DNA of 64,000 bases from Azospirillum tabaci (GTDB taxonomy: Bacteria > Pseudomonadota > Alphaproteobacteria > Azospirillales > Azospirillaceae): assembly GCF_014596085.1 (NCBI RefSeq), contig NZ_JACCJY010000006.1, positions 167,242-231,241 on the forward strand. Direction: 5' to 3'. A program made the position numbers and the translations under genes. Below are positions 1 to 8,794 of this stretch, piece after piece (the first letter of the stretch is position 1; every line of letters begins with the position of its first letter). The notes beneath the pieces were generated by a model, which searched no databases, was not told the origin of the DNA, and saw nothing but the letters and a program-made list of their open reading frames with translations.

Positions 1-534
1 CTCTGCGCCGACACCGGCGTGGCGGGCCTGTCCATCGAGGACGCCACGGGCGACCCGGCGAAGCCGCTGTATGACCTCCCTCACGCCGTCGAGCGCGTGG
101 CCGCGGCGGCGGAGGCGTTGCGGGGAACCGGCGTCCTCCTGACCGCCCGCTGCGAGGCCCTGCTGGTGAACCACCCGGCGGCCGTCGAGGAGGCGCTGCG
201 CCGCTTGCCGGCCTACGCCGCGGCGGGAGCCGACGTCCTCTACGCGCCGGGCTTGCGGACCCCGGACGTCATCGAGGCGGCGGTCGACGCCGTCCACCCG
301 AAACCGCTCAACCTGCTGGTTTCGTCCCCGATCGGCTTGTCGGTGGATCAGATCGCCGCCCTGGGCGTGCGGCGCATCAGCCTGGGCAGCGGCCTCAACC
401 GCGCCGCCTGGGGCGGTTTTCTCCGGGCCGCCCGGATGCTGGCCGAGCATGGGCGCTTCGACGCCCTCGGCGAAGCCGAACCGTTCGACGCGCTCAACGG
501 GTTCTTCCGGACGCACAGCCGGCGAACGCCCTGA
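1..534 (+). CDS. Isocitrate lyase/PEP mutase-family protein, C-terminal part (5' end outside window)
   Basis: The frame is open from base 1, so the start lies upstream of the window; about 177 residues are visible. The segment GLSIEDATGD near the beginning matches the conserved strand of the isocitrate lyase/phosphoenolpyruvate mutase superfamily, a TIM-barrel fold that cleaves or rearranges C-C or C-P bonds in small oxo-acids. Later strands (LLTARCEALL, LYAPGL, LNLLVS, RRISLGSGL) fit the remaining barrel. Family members are usually about 250-290 residues, so roughly one third is missing. The true substrate cannot be told from this part. It is on the same strand as the uptake cluster downstream but separated by 468 bases, so co-transcription is uncertain. 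Confidence 0.8.
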   Translation, partial: LCADTGVAGLSIEDATGDPAKPLYDLPHAVERVAAAAEALRGTGVLLTARCEALLVNHPAAVEEALRRLPAYAAAGADVLYAPGLRTPDVIEAAVDAVHPKPLNLLVSSPIGLSVDQIAALGVRRISLGSGLNRAAWGGFLRAARMLAEHGRFDALGEAEPFDALNGFFRTHSRRTP

Positions 535-1002
535 AGGACGGAGCCTGGGCAACGGCCCGGCCAGATCCGTCCCGGCCGTGGAGCGCCCGATGGCGCTCCA
601 CATGACCTCATCCGGACAGTGGCCGAGGCCGGCCTCTGCCGACGTTCGCCGACGCCCAAGCCCTTATGTGTTTCGGCGGCTCCCCCCGCCCCTGGGCGAT
701 GAGCCTTCCATCACCGGTTTCCGTACGGCGGCGCGCCAAAGATGCCGCCCCTGCCGAGCGCCTTGACCATGTTGCGCTGGAGCAGCCGCTCGGCGCAGCG
801 TTCACGGTGACCGACGGCCGTCAGACCTCAAGCCTCCGCAACAGACCGGGAGCCGGGCGGCGCCCTTGCCGACGCTTCCGCACACCGAAAATTCGCCTTC
901 TCCGCAAAAAGAAGTTTGTTAGCGCACAAATCTCAAGCTATCATATTTCGGTTGATGTAATCGCATAACGATTATGCACTGGATAGATCAAGGAGATCGC
1001 GC
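535..1002. other. Intergenic region upstream of the FAD-oxidase/ABC transporter cluster
   Basis: No convincing gene is seen. The first 330 bases are GC-rich without codon-like structure on either strand that I trust. The last about 100 bases turn AT-rich (from about 890), which is typical of a promoter region, and contain a short perfect palindrome listed separately. A good ribosome-binding site (AAGGAG, 991-996) precedes the next gene. Confidence 0.6.
963..977. promoter_or_regulatory. Palindromic operator candidate GCATAA-CGA-TTATGC
   Basis: A perfect 6-bp inverted repeat with a 3-bp spacer sits 25 bases before the first gene of the transport/catabolic cluster, inside an AT-rich patch. The size and position suit a dimeric repressor; the IclR-family regulator encoded at the end of the same cluster is the obvious candidate. 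No binding evidence exists in the sequence beyond symmetry and position. Confidence 0.4.
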
Positions 1003-2430
1003 GTGGACGTGATCGCTGAACTGACGAGCCTGATCGGCGCCGACGCCGTCCTGACCGCCCCCTCCGACCTGGATGCCGTTACCGAGGACTGGCGGGGGCG
1101 CTATCGCGGCCCGGCGCTTTGCCTCGCGCGTCCCGCCAACGCCGGACAGGTGGCCGACGTGGTGCGCTGCTGCGCCAAGCACGGCGTCCCGGTCCTGCCG
1201 CAGGGCGGCAACACCAGCCTGTGCGGCGGCGCCGTCCCGTCGGAAACCGGCCCCGCCCCGGTCATTCTCAGCCTGACGCGCATGCGCGCGGTCCGCGCCA
1301 TCGACCCGGTGAACAACACGATGGAGGTCGAGGCCGGCTGCGTCCTCGCCACCGTGCAGGAGGCCGCCGCCGCCGCCGGGCGGCTCTACCCGGTCAGCCT
1401 GGGCGCCGAGGGCTCCTGCCAGATCGGCGGCACCATCGCCACCAACGCCGGCGGCACGTCGGTCCTGCGCTACGGCAACACGCGCGAGAACGTGCTGGGG
1501 CTGGAGGTCGTGCTGGCCGACGGCACCGTCTGGTCGGGCCTCTACGGCCTTCGCAAGAACAACACCGGCTACGATCTGAAGCATCTGTTCATCGGTTCGG
1601 AAGGCACGCTCGGCATCATCACCGCGGCGACCCTGAAGCTGCATCCGCTGCCGACGCGCCACGCGGTGGCCTGGGTCGGGATGGCCTCGCCGGAGGATGC
1701 GCTGACCCTGCTGACCCGCGTGCAGGAGCGCAGCGCGGCCCGGCTGTCCGCCTTCGAGATGATCAACCGGCTGCAGCTCGATCTGGTGGTCGGCCATGTC
1801 CCCGGCCGCCGCAGCCCGATCGAGAGCGAGGCCGACTGGCACGTGCTGATCGAGCTGTCGGACAACGGGTCCGGCGAGGCGCTCGACGCCGAACTGCAGG
1901 CGATCCTGGAGGACGCCTTCGCCGACGGTCTGCTGAGCGACGCGGCCCTCGCCGCCAGCGAGGCGCAGCGCCACGCCATGTGGGAGGTGCGTCACAGCGT
2001 GTCGGAGGCCAACAAGAAGGCCGGTGTCGGCCTGACCACCGATTGCGCGGTGCCGCTGTCGGCGGTGCCCGCCTTCATCGCCGGGGCAACCGCGGCGGTG
2101 CGCGCGCTGGTGCCCGACCTGCCGGTGATCGTCGTCGCCCATCTCGGCGACGGCAACGTGCACTTCATTCCCTTCTTCACCTTCGACGCCTGGGAGGCCG
2201 CCGCATCGGGCGACCGCGACGCGCTCGCCGCCGCGCTGCGCCACGCCGTCAACGACGAGGCCGCCCGGCTGAAGGGCACCTTCAGCGCCGAACACGGGGT
2301 CGGCCGCGTCCAGCTCGCCGAGATGGCCCGCTACAAGGCGTCGGCGGAGCTGGCGCTGATGCGCGCCGTCAAGCAGGCGCTCGACCCGCAGAACATCTTC
2401 AATCCCGGACGGCTCCTGCCGCCCGGCTGA
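1003..2430 (+). CDS. FAD-binding oxidoreductase, D-2-hydroxyacid dehydrogenase (GlcD/D-LDH) family
   Basis: A 475-residue flavoprotein of the family that oxidises D-2-hydroxy acids (D-lactate, glycolate, D-2-hydroxyglutarate) to 2-oxo acids. The N-terminal half is a PCMH-type FAD-binding domain: LPQGGNTSLCGG and GTIATNAGGTSVLRYGNTRE are the typical flavin-contact motifs. The C-terminal half is the FAD-oxidase C domain with VVAHLGDGNVH and FSAEHGVGR, which carry the substrate/metal-binding His and Glu residues of the family, and the usual ending NPGRLLPP. The GTG start is chosen for the AAGGAG seven bases upstream; the length equals the family norm. It is first in a same-strand cluster with an ABC importer and a DapA-family aldolase, suggesting it oxidises the imported compound or its product. 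Exact substrate unknown. Confidence 0.88.
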   Translation: MDVIAELTSLIGADAVLTAPSDLDAVTEDWRGRYRGPALCLARPANAGQVADVVRCCAKHGVPVLPQGGNTSLCGGAVPSETGPAPVILSLTRMRAVRAIDPVNNTMEVEAGCVLATVQEAAAAAGRLYPVSLGAEGSCQIGGTIATNAGGTSVLRYGNTRENVLGLEVVLADGTVWSGLYGLRKNNTGYDLKHLFIGSEGTLGIITAATLKLHPLPTRHAVAWVGMASPEDALTLLTRVQERSAARLSAFEMINRLQLDLVVGHVPGRRSPIESEADWHVLIELSDNGSGEALDAELQAILEDAFADGLLSDAALAASEAQRHAMWEVRHSVSEANKKAGVGLTTDCAVPLSAVPAFIAGATAAVRALVPDLPVIVVAHLGDGNVHFIPFFTFDAWEAAASGDRDALAAALRHAVNDEAARLKGTFSAEHGVGRVQLAEMARYKASAELALMRAVKQALDPQNIFNPGRLLPPG

Positions 2431-2488
2431 TCATCTCCGCTTTTCCGCCCCCCATCCGCCGCCCCGGCCCATCACGAGGAGTTCCGAC

Positions 2489-3571
2489 ATGAGCACACGC
2501 CAATCCGGCTGGTCCCGCCGCACCCTGCTGAAAGCCGGCGCCGCCGGCACCGCGGCGCTCGCCATGCCGGCGATCTGGAGCCCGGCCCGCGCGCAGAACA
2601 AGCGCATCGTCGTGCGTGACGACGGCGGCATCTACACCAAGGCCTATGGCGAGGTCTTCTACAAGCCCTTCACCGCGGCCACCGGCATCGAGGTCGTTGG
2701 CGTCCAGGCCAACGCCGAGCCGACCGCGCAGATCCGCTCGATGGTCGAGGCGAAGTCCTACACCTGGGACATGGCCAAGATCAGCGAGCCGGCCATCCTG
2801 ATGCTGACCGCCGGCGACAAGCCGATGCTGGAGAAGCACGGGCTGGAGAACGATCCGGCGGTCGCCGCCATTCCCAAGCAGTACATGTCGGCCTACGGCG
2901 TCGGCACCAACGTCTACACCACCGTGCTGGCCTACCGCACCGACGCCTTCAAGGGCCGCAAGGCGCCGACCTCCTGGAAGGATTTCTACGACGTCGCGGG
3001 CGTCCCCGGCCGCCGCGCGCTGCGCAAGCATCCCTTCGACACCATCGAGCAGGCGCTGATGGCCGACGGCGTGCCCACCGGCGAGGTCTACCCCTGCGAC
3101 TTCGACCGTGCCTTCAAGGCGCTGGACCGCATCAAGAAGGACATTCCGATCTTCTGGACCAGCGGGGCGCAGGTCGAGCAGATGCTCATCTCCGGCGAGG
3201 TCGATCTCGTCCCGACCTGGGTGTCGCGCCCGCAGGCGGCGATCGCCGCCGGCGCTCCGGTCGGCATCGTCTGGGACCAGAACATCTGGGGCCTCGACAG
3301 CTGGGCCATCCTGGCCGGCACGCCGAACGCCGACGCCTGCCGCCAGTTCATCAAGTTCACCTGCGATGCCAAGCGGCAGGCGGAGCTGGTGAAGTACTTC
3401 CCGGCGGGCGTCACCCTGCCCGACGCCTTCAAGCACATCGACGCGGCGGTCGCCCCCAACTGCCCGACCTTCCCCGAGAACATCGAGAAGGGCGTCAAGA
3501 TCAACGCGCAGTACTGGCTGGACAACCAGCAGAAGGCGCTCGAGCGTTACAACGCCTGGCTGCTGAGCTGA
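2489..3571 (+). CDS. ABC transporter periplasmic substrate-binding protein (PotD/extracellular family 1-like), Tat signal
   Basis: A 360-residue solute-binding protein. The N-terminus carries a twin-arginine motif (SRRTLLKAG, residues 9-17), a hydrophobic stretch and a signal-peptidase site near ARA-Q (about residue 36), so it should be exported folded by Tat. The mature part has the fold of spermidine/putrescine and iron-type binding proteins (family 1/8): the IVVRDDGG opening, Y-rich pocket segments, and a late helix QYWLDNQQKALERYNAWL typical of PotD-like proteins. Fifty-eight bases separate it from the dehydrogenase gene; the ATPase and fused permease follow. The ligand could be a polyamine, an opine, a carboxylate or a metal chelate; the sequence does not decide. 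Confidence 0.87.
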   Translation: MSTRQSGWSRRTLLKAGAAGTAALAMPAIWSPARAQNKRIVVRDDGGIYTKAYGEVFYKPFTAATGIEVVGVQANAEPTAQIRSMVEAKSYTWDMAKISEPAILMLTAGDKPMLEKHGLENDPAVAAIPKQYMSAYGVGTNVYTTVLAYRTDAFKGRKAPTSWKDFYDVAGVPGRRALRKHPFDTIEQALMADGVPTGEVYPCDFDRAFKALDRIKKDIPIFWTSGAQVEQMLISGEVDLVPTWVSRPQAAIAAGAPVGIVWDQNIWGLDSWAILAGTPNADACRQFIKFTCDAKRQAELVKYFPAGVTLPDAFKHIDAAVAPNCPTFPENIEKGVKINAQYWLDNQQKALERYNAWLLS

Positions 3572-3703
3572 GGCGCCGGGACACCCCGTCTCTGAAGCCC
3601 TGTCCCTGAGGACCCGCAACCGGCCGGAGCCGCCCGCATGGCGGGGCCGGTTGCGGGGCTCCCGCATTTTCCCCATTCCCTTTTCGACGCGAGGAGACCT
3701 GCC

Positions 3704-4834
3704 ATGTCGTCGTCCAGTCTAACCGTCCAGGGCCTCGCCAAGCGCTACGGCGATTTCGTGGCGCTCGCCCCCACGGATCTCGTGGTCGCCGACGGTGAAT
3801 TCCTGACCCTGCTCGGCCCGTCGGGCTCGGGCAAGACGACGTTGCTCAGTCTGCTCGCCGGGCTGGTTCCGCCCGATGAAGGAATCGTGCGCATCGGCGC
3901 GCAGGACGTGACCTACGCCCCGCCCTACGAGCGCGACATCGGCGTGGTGTTCCAGAACTACGCCCTGTTCCCGCACATGACGATCGCCGAGAACATCGCC
4001 TTCCCGCTGAAGATGCGGAAGATCCCGGAGGCCGAGGCGAAGAAGCGGGCGCGCGAGGCGTTGGAGATGGTCCACCTGCCGCACATCGCCGGGCGTTACC
4101 CGCGCGAGCTGTCGGGCGGCCAGCAGCAGCGCGTCGCCCTGGCCCGCTGCATGGTCTACAAGCCGTCGATCATCCTGATGGACGAGCCGCTGGGTGCCTT
4201 GGACAAGAAGCTGCGCGAGCACATGCAGCTGGAGATCAAGCATCTGCATCGCGAGCTGGGGACGACCGTCGTCTACGTCACCCACGACCAGGAAGAGGCG
4301 ATGACGATGTCCGATCGCATCTGCCTGATGAATTCCGGCCGCATCGAGCAGCTGGGCACGCCGGCCGACCTCTATTTCCGCCCGCGCACGCTGTTCGTCG
4401 CCGACTTCCTCGGCGAATCCAACCTGCTGCCGGCGGCCCTGGGGCCGCGTCTGGGCGACGAGGCGGAGATCCGGCTGGGCAGCGCCGGCATTCCGGGCCG
4501 CGCGCTCGCCAACGGCCAGGATCTGCCGCCGGGATCCTCGGTGCGGGTGATGGTGCGGCCGCAGAACCTGAGCATCGCCCGTCCTTCCGGCGACGAAACG
4601 GCCGTGATGGGCCGGGTGTCCGACGTGATGGTCACCGGCAGCCTGACCAAGGTCTACATGCAGCCGCTCGACGCCGCCCTGCCGCCGCTGGTCGCCGCCT
4701 TCGCCACCCGCAACGAGGCCGAGGCCATCCGCATCGACGACGTGCTGGCGCTGTCCTGGGACAGCCGCGACGCCGTGGTGATCCCGGACCGCGCCCCCGC
4801 CGCCGTTGCCGGAATCGCGGCCAAGGCGGCCTGA
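3704..4834 (+). CDS. ABC transporter ATP-binding protein, PotA/FbpC type
   Basis: A 376-residue ATPase that powers the importer. Walker A is GPSGSGKTT (residues 38-46), followed by the Q-loop in VVFQNYALFPHMT, the signature LSGGQQQR, Walker B IILMDEPLGALD and the switch histidine in VTHDQEEA. After about residue 240 comes a TOBE-type regulatory domain (VRVMVRPQNLSI), as in PotA, FbpC and CysA. The ATG at 3704 is preferred over an upstream in-frame start because GAGGAG stands just before it and conserved sequence begins there. The stop codon is one base from the next ATG, implying translational coupling to the permease. Confidence 0.92.
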   Translation: MSSSSLTVQGLAKRYGDFVALAPTDLVVADGEFLTLLGPSGSGKTTLLSLLAGLVPPDEGIVRIGAQDVTYAPPYERDIGVVFQNYALFPHMTIAENIAFPLKMRKIPEAEAKKRAREALEMVHLPHIAGRYPRELSGGQQQRVALARCMVYKPSIILMDEPLGALDKKLREHMQLEIKHLHRELGTTVVYVTHDQEEAMTMSDRICLMNSGRIEQLGTPADLYFRPRTLFVADFLGESNLLPAALGPRLGDEAEIRLGSAGIPGRALANGQDLPPGSSVRVMVRPQNLSIARPSGDETAVMGRVSDVMVTGSLTKVYMQPLDAALPPLVAAFATRNEAEAIRIDDVLALSWDSRDAVVIPDRAPAAVAGIAAKAA

Positions 4835-4835
4835 C

Positions 4836-6620
4836 ATGAGCGACCAGATCATGACCATGTCCCACGCCGCCCCCCGGCGCGCCGCCCCACCGGCTTGGCG
4901 CAAGCCGGTGCTGATGGGCGCCCCCATCGTCCTGCTCCTCACCGTCTTCCTGGTCTTCCCGGTCGGGCAGCTTCTGGCGCTCAGCGTTTACAACGGCCAA
5001 GGCTTCACGCTGGCGCCCTACCAGCAGCTCTTCTCGTCCAGCCTCTACGTCACCGTGCTGTGGATCACGCTGAAAATCTCGCTGGCGACGACGCTGGTCT
5101 CGGTGGCCGGGGCCTACCCCATCGCCTACCTGATCTCCGTCGCCAAAGGGCCGGCGAAGAGCCGCCTGATCTTCTGGGTGCTGCTGTCCTTCTGGACCAG
5201 CTTCCTGGTGCGCGCCTTCGCCTGGGTGATCATCCTCGGCCGCAACGGCGTCATCAACGGCACGCTGATGTCCCTGGGCATCACCGACCGGCCCATCGAC
5301 CTGCTCTACGGCTTCGGCTCCGTGCTGGTCGGCATGGTGCACGCCATGCTGCCGCTGGCGGTGATGACCATGCTCGCGGTGATGGAGAACATCGACCGCA
5401 CCCTGCCCCGCGCCGCCAGCACGCTCGGCGCGCGCCCCGGCACCGCCTTCTGGACCGTCTATTTCCCGCTGTCGCTGCCCGGCGTCGCCGCCGCGGCGAT
5501 CATGGTCTTCGTGTCGGCCATCGGCTTCTTCATCGTGCCGGCCCTGCTCGGCGGGCGGCGCGAGACGATGATCACCCAGCTCATCATCGACCAGATCCAG
5601 CAGACGCTGAACTGGGGTCTGGCGGGCGCCATCTCGGTGCTGCTGCTGACGGTGGTGCTGGCCGTGTTCGTGCTCTACGACCGCGTCTTCGGCTTCGCGA
5701 CGCTGACCGGCGAGACCGCCGGGGCCACGCACAACCGCGACACCGCCATGCGGCGTCTGGGCGGCCGGGTGCTCGGGCTGCTGGGTGCCGCGAGCGACGC
5801 CCTGATCGGCCTGTTCCCGCGCCGCCGCCCGCGCGGCACCGGCGAGACGCCATCCACCGCCCTGCGGACGGTGGTGTGGGCGATGCTGGTGCTGATCAGC
5901 CTGCCGGCCTTCCTGATGATCCCGCTGTCCTTCGGCAAGGCCGGGCTGGCCTGGCCGCCCACCGGCTTCTCCCTGCAATGGTACGAGCAGCTCTTCCAGT
6001 CGCCGCTGTGGATGCAGGCGCTGACCCGTTCGCTGGTGGTGGCCTTCGGAACCGGCCTGCTGTCGATGGCGATCGGCGTGCCGGCGGCCTTCCTGATGGT
6101 GCGCAGCCGCATGCGGGCCAAGGGCGCGATGCTGGCCTTCATCCTGTCGCCGGTGATCGTCCCGCGCATGATCATCGCCGTCGGCATGTTCTACCTGTTC
6201 GCTCAGATGGGGCTGGTCGGCACCATCCTGGGTCTGGTGATCGGCCACACGGTCGTCGCCGTCCCCTATGTGGTGATGACGATGACGGCGGTGCTGCGCA
6301 ACTACGACACCCGGCTCGACCTCGCGGCGCAGAGCCTGGGCGCCCGTCCGCTGGCCGCGCTGCGCCACGTCACCTTCCCGATCCTGGGGGCCGGCATGCT
6401 GTCGTCCTTCCTGTTCGCCTTCGCCACCTCCTTCGACGAGCTGACCATCTCGCTGTTCTCGTCGGGCGGTCTCAGCGCCACCCTGCCCAAGCAGTTCTGG
6501 GACGAGGTGACGCTGCAGGTCTCCCCCGTCATCGCGGCCGTGTCGACCGGTCTCCTCGTCTTCGTCGCGGTGCTGATCTACGCCGCGGACCGGCTGCGCC
6601 GGCGCAGCCTGGCCTCCTGA
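4836..6620 (+). CDS. ABC transporter permease with PotB-like and PotC-like halves fused
   Basis: A 594-residue membrane protein holding two complete binding-protein-dependent permease units. The first (about residues 20-300) starts with the hydrophobic segment VLLLTVFLVFPVGQLL and has the EAA-loop equivalent ASTLGARPGTAFWTVYFPLSLPG. A linker rich in Arg (RRRPRGTG) joins it to the second unit (about 345-590), whose EAA loop is AAQSLGARPLAALRHVTFPI. About six predicted helices lie in each half. Polyamine-type importers usually use two separate genes (potB, potC), whereas fused permeases are known in iron (FbpB) and thiamine (ThiP) importers. The start at 4836 follows the ATPase stop by one base; ATGs at 4851 and 4857 are alternatives. 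Confidence 0.9.
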   Translation: MSDQIMTMSHAAPRRAAPPAWRKPVLMGAPIVLLLTVFLVFPVGQLLALSVYNGQGFTLAPYQQLFSSSLYVTVLWITLKISLATTLVSVAGAYPIAYLISVAKGPAKSRLIFWVLLSFWTSFLVRAFAWVIILGRNGVINGTLMSLGITDRPIDLLYGFGSVLVGMVHAMLPLAVMTMLAVMENIDRTLPRAASTLGARPGTAFWTVYFPLSLPGVAAAAIMVFVSAIGFFIVPALLGGRRETMITQLIIDQIQQTLNWGLAGAISVLLLTVVLAVFVLYDRVFGFATLTGETAGATHNRDTAMRRLGGRVLGLLGAASDALIGLFPRRRPRGTGETPSTALRTVVWAMLVLISLPAFLMIPLSFGKAGLAWPPTGFSLQWYEQLFQSPLWMQALTRSLVVAFGTGLLSMAIGVPAAFLMVRSRMRAKGAMLAFILSPVIVPRMIIAVGMFYLFAQMGLVGTILGLVIGHTVVAVPYVVMTMTAVLRNYDTRLDLAAQSLGARPLAALRHVTFPILGAGMLSSFLFAFATSFDELTISLFSSGGLSATLPKQFWDEVTLQVSPVIAAVSTGLLVFVAVLIYAADRLRRRSLAS

Positions 6621-6669
6621 TCCGCGCCAGCACGGACACTCCACCTCTTCGCACTTCCAAGGATACATC

Positions 6670-7590
6670 ATGCTCGATGCCACCAAACTCCGCGGCATTC
6701 TGCCCGCCACCCCGACGCCGGTGACCGCCGACGGCACCATCGACGTCGCCGCCTCGAAGGCGCTGTTCTCCTGGCTGAACCGCCAGGGGATCGACGGGGT
6801 GGTTCCGCTGGGCGGGACCGGCGAGTACGGCGCGCTGGCGCGGGCCGAGCGCAACCGCTTCGCCGCGCTGACGGTCGAGGCGATGGCCGGCAAGAAGCCG
6901 GTCATCGCCGGCGTGCTCGACACCGGTTATCACGACGCCCTGGCCGCCGGCCGCGACTTCGCGGCGGCCGGCGTGGACGGGCTGCTGGTCCTGACGCCCT
7001 ACTACACCAACCCGACCCAGGCCGGCATCCGCGACTACTTCCTGCGCTACGCCGACGAGTCGCCGGTGCCGATCCTGATCTATGAGATCCCCTACCGCAC
7101 CCGCATCGCCGTCGACCCGGAGGTCCTGCACGAGCTGTCGCGCCACGAGCGCATCGTCGGCATGAAGGCCTGCAACACCGACATGTACCATTTCCTGCGC
7201 ACGATGGCCGGGCTGGACCCGTCCTTCGCCATGCTGAGCGGCGAGGACACGCTGTTCCCGCTGCATGTGGCCGCGGGGGCCAAGGGCGGCATCGTGGTCA
7301 CGGCCAACCTCCTGCCGCGCGCCTGGCGCCTGGTCTTCGACCTCGCCTCGTCCGGCAAGACCGCCGAGGCGCTGGAGGTTCACCGCACCCTCATCCCGAT
7401 GATGAACCTCGCCTTCGCCGAGACCAACCCCGGCCCGATGAAGTCGGTGATGGGCATGATCGGCGTGAACGCCCCGGCGATGCTGCCGCCGCTGCGCGAA
7501 CCGCGGCCGGAACTGCGCGAGGCGCTGAAAAGCGAACTGTCGCGTCTTCTGGCCACCTATGAAGGGCTGCCGGCGGCCGCCGTGGCCTGA
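6670..7590 (+). CDS. Dihydrodipicolinate synthase (DapA)-family aldolase/lyase
   Basis: A 306-residue class I aldolase of the DHDPS/N-acetylneuraminate lyase family. The VPLGGTGEYGAL segment corresponds to the GTTGE substrate-carboxylate motif, LLVLTPYYTNPTQ to the active-site tyrosine strand, and the Schiff-base lysine is expected in the strand RIVGMKACNTD. The length is normal. Because it sits behind a dehydrogenase and an importer rather than among lysine genes, it is more likely a catabolic lyase or dehydratase for a hydroxy-oxo-acid than the biosynthetic DapA. The 49-base gap after the permease suggests one operon. No dedicated terminator is seen before the IclR gene. Confidence 0.88.
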   Translation: MLDATKLRGILPATPTPVTADGTIDVAASKALFSWLNRQGIDGVVPLGGTGEYGALARAERNRFAALTVEAMAGKKPVIAGVLDTGYHDALAAGRDFAAAGVDGLLVLTPYYTNPTQAGIRDYFLRYADESPVPILIYEIPYRTRIAVDPEVLHELSRHERIVGMKACNTDMYHFLRTMAGLDPSFAMLSGEDTLFPLHVAAGAKGGIVVTANLLPRAWRLVFDLASSGKTAEALEVHRTLIPMMNLAFAETNPGPMKSVMGMIGVNAPAMLPPLREPRPELREALKSELSRLLATYEGLPAAAVA

Positions 7591-7675
7591 CCGGTGGCAA
7601 CGCTTGCGCGTGGCATCCGGCGCACCGGATGCTATGCGTAGGCGAACGATGCCGACGACGCGAGGACGAGCACCG

Positions 7676-8560
7676 ATGAAGGCCGGAAAGACCACCATAA
7701 CGGGCGGCGGAACGGGCGGCATGGCGGACGACGACGGCCGACGGGCCGACGATGGGCCGGCCGTGAAGCCGAAGGCGGACCCGCGCGCGTCGTCGCTGTT
7801 CGTCGGCTCGACCGAAAAGACCTTCCAGATCCTGCACGCCTTCGACGGCCCGCACCGGCAGATGCCGCTGTCCGAGATCGCCAAGGCGGCGGGCCTGGAC
7901 CGCAGCGCCGCACAGCGGCTGGTCTACACGCTGGAGACGCTGGGCTATCTGCGGCGCGTCCACGGCACGCGCAACTACGCGCTCAGCCCGAAGCTGCTCC
8001 AGTTCTCCTACAATTACCTGCGGGCGAACGAGCTGATCGAAAAGGCGTCGCCCTATCTGCTGGAGATCAGCCGCAGCGTCGGCGAGACCGCCAATCTGCA
8101 GGAGCTGGACGGCCACGAGATCGTCTTCGTCGCCCGCTTCCCCGGCCGGCATCTCGTGAACATCGACATCATGGTCGGCAGCCGGCTGCCCGCCTATTTC
8201 ACCGCGTCGGGCACCGCCATCCTCTCGCGCCTGTCGGAAGAGGAGCAGGAGGAGATCCTGGCCCGCACCGATCTTCGTCCGCTCACCCCTTTCACCGTGA
8301 ACGACCCCGGCCGCCTGCGCGCCCGTGTGCAGGAGGCGGCGGAAAAGGGCTACGCCGTGGTGACCAACGAGACGGTGATGGGCGACATCTCGGTCGCCGC
8401 CGCCATCACCGACGAGCATGGGCACGCGGTCGCCGGCCTGAACATCTCCGTCCCCACCACCCGCTGGACGCCGGAGACGGCCGAGCAGGAACTCGCCCGG
8501 CATGTGCAGGTGGCGGCGACCTCGATCTCCGTCAACAAGTTCGCCGGCTATCCGCGGTAG
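7676..8560 (+). CDS. IclR-family transcriptional regulator
   Basis: A 294-residue regulator. After a low-complexity Gly/Asp-rich N-terminus (about 40 residues), a winged helix-turn-helix (about 45-105: FQILHAFDG, LSEIAKAAGLDRSAAQRLVYTLETLGYL) is followed by the IclR effector-binding domain (about 120-290), with FVARFPGRHL, the catabolite-sensing core TASGTAIL and a C-terminal GLNISVPTTRW. The ATG at 7676 is chosen for the purine-rich GAGGACGAG upstream; an in-frame ATG at 7649 is possible. It closes the transport/catabolic cluster and probably senses the imported compound or an intermediate. The palindrome at 963-977 is a plausible target. Confidence 0.9.
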   Translation: MKAGKTTITGGGTGGMADDDGRRADDGPAVKPKADPRASSLFVGSTEKTFQILHAFDGPHRQMPLSEIAKAAGLDRSAAQRLVYTLETLGYLRRVHGTRNYALSPKLLQFSYNYLRANELIEKASPYLLEISRSVGETANLQELDGHEIVFVARFPGRHLVNIDIMVGSRLPAYFTASGTAILSRLSEEEQEEILARTDLRPLTPFTVNDPGRLRARVQEAAEKGYAVVTNETVMGDISVAAAITDEHGHAVAGLNISVPTTRWTPETAEQELARHVQVAATSISVNKFAGYPR

Positions 8561-8586
8561 CGGCATCCGGCGGGCGTTTCGCCAAC

Positions 8587-8620
8587 ACCGTCATCACCGC
8601 CACAAGGCGGTGATGACGGT
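8587..8620 (+). terminator. Perfect 15-bp stem hairpin after the IclR gene
   Basis: Fifteen bases pair perfectly around a 4-base loop (ACAA), starting 26 bases after the stop of the regulator gene. There is no following T-run, so it may act as a 3'-end stabiliser, a weak terminator or a binding site rather than a classical intrinsic terminator. Confidence 0.5.
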
Positions 8621-8659
8621 ATCGATCCGCGGATAGGCCGCGGGTGAAATGCTCGTGGG

Positions 8660-8695
8660 CCCGGATGCCGGCCCGGATGCCGGCCCGGATGCCGG
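8660..8695. repeat. Three tandem copies of a 12-bp unit (CCCGGATGCCGG)
   Basis: Three head-to-tail identical 12-mers, each itself nearly palindromic, lie between the IclR gene and the IS630 remnant. No gene crosses them convincingly. Confidence 0.8.
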
Positions 8696-8794
8696 TGGGT
8701 TGACACCAAGTCCTGCGGATTGCGAGTCATGCAGCGATTGCCGGAGGACCGTGCCGCGTGATTCACCGGAGAGACCACGGCGACGAGGTCTCCC

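Noticed and set aside
4632..6923. Very long open frame on the minus strand opposite the permease and aldolase genes
   Set aside because: Its product is a low-complexity His/Gly/Arg/Gln mixture typical of antisense frames in high-GC DNA, while the plus strand has clear transporter and aldolase motifs.
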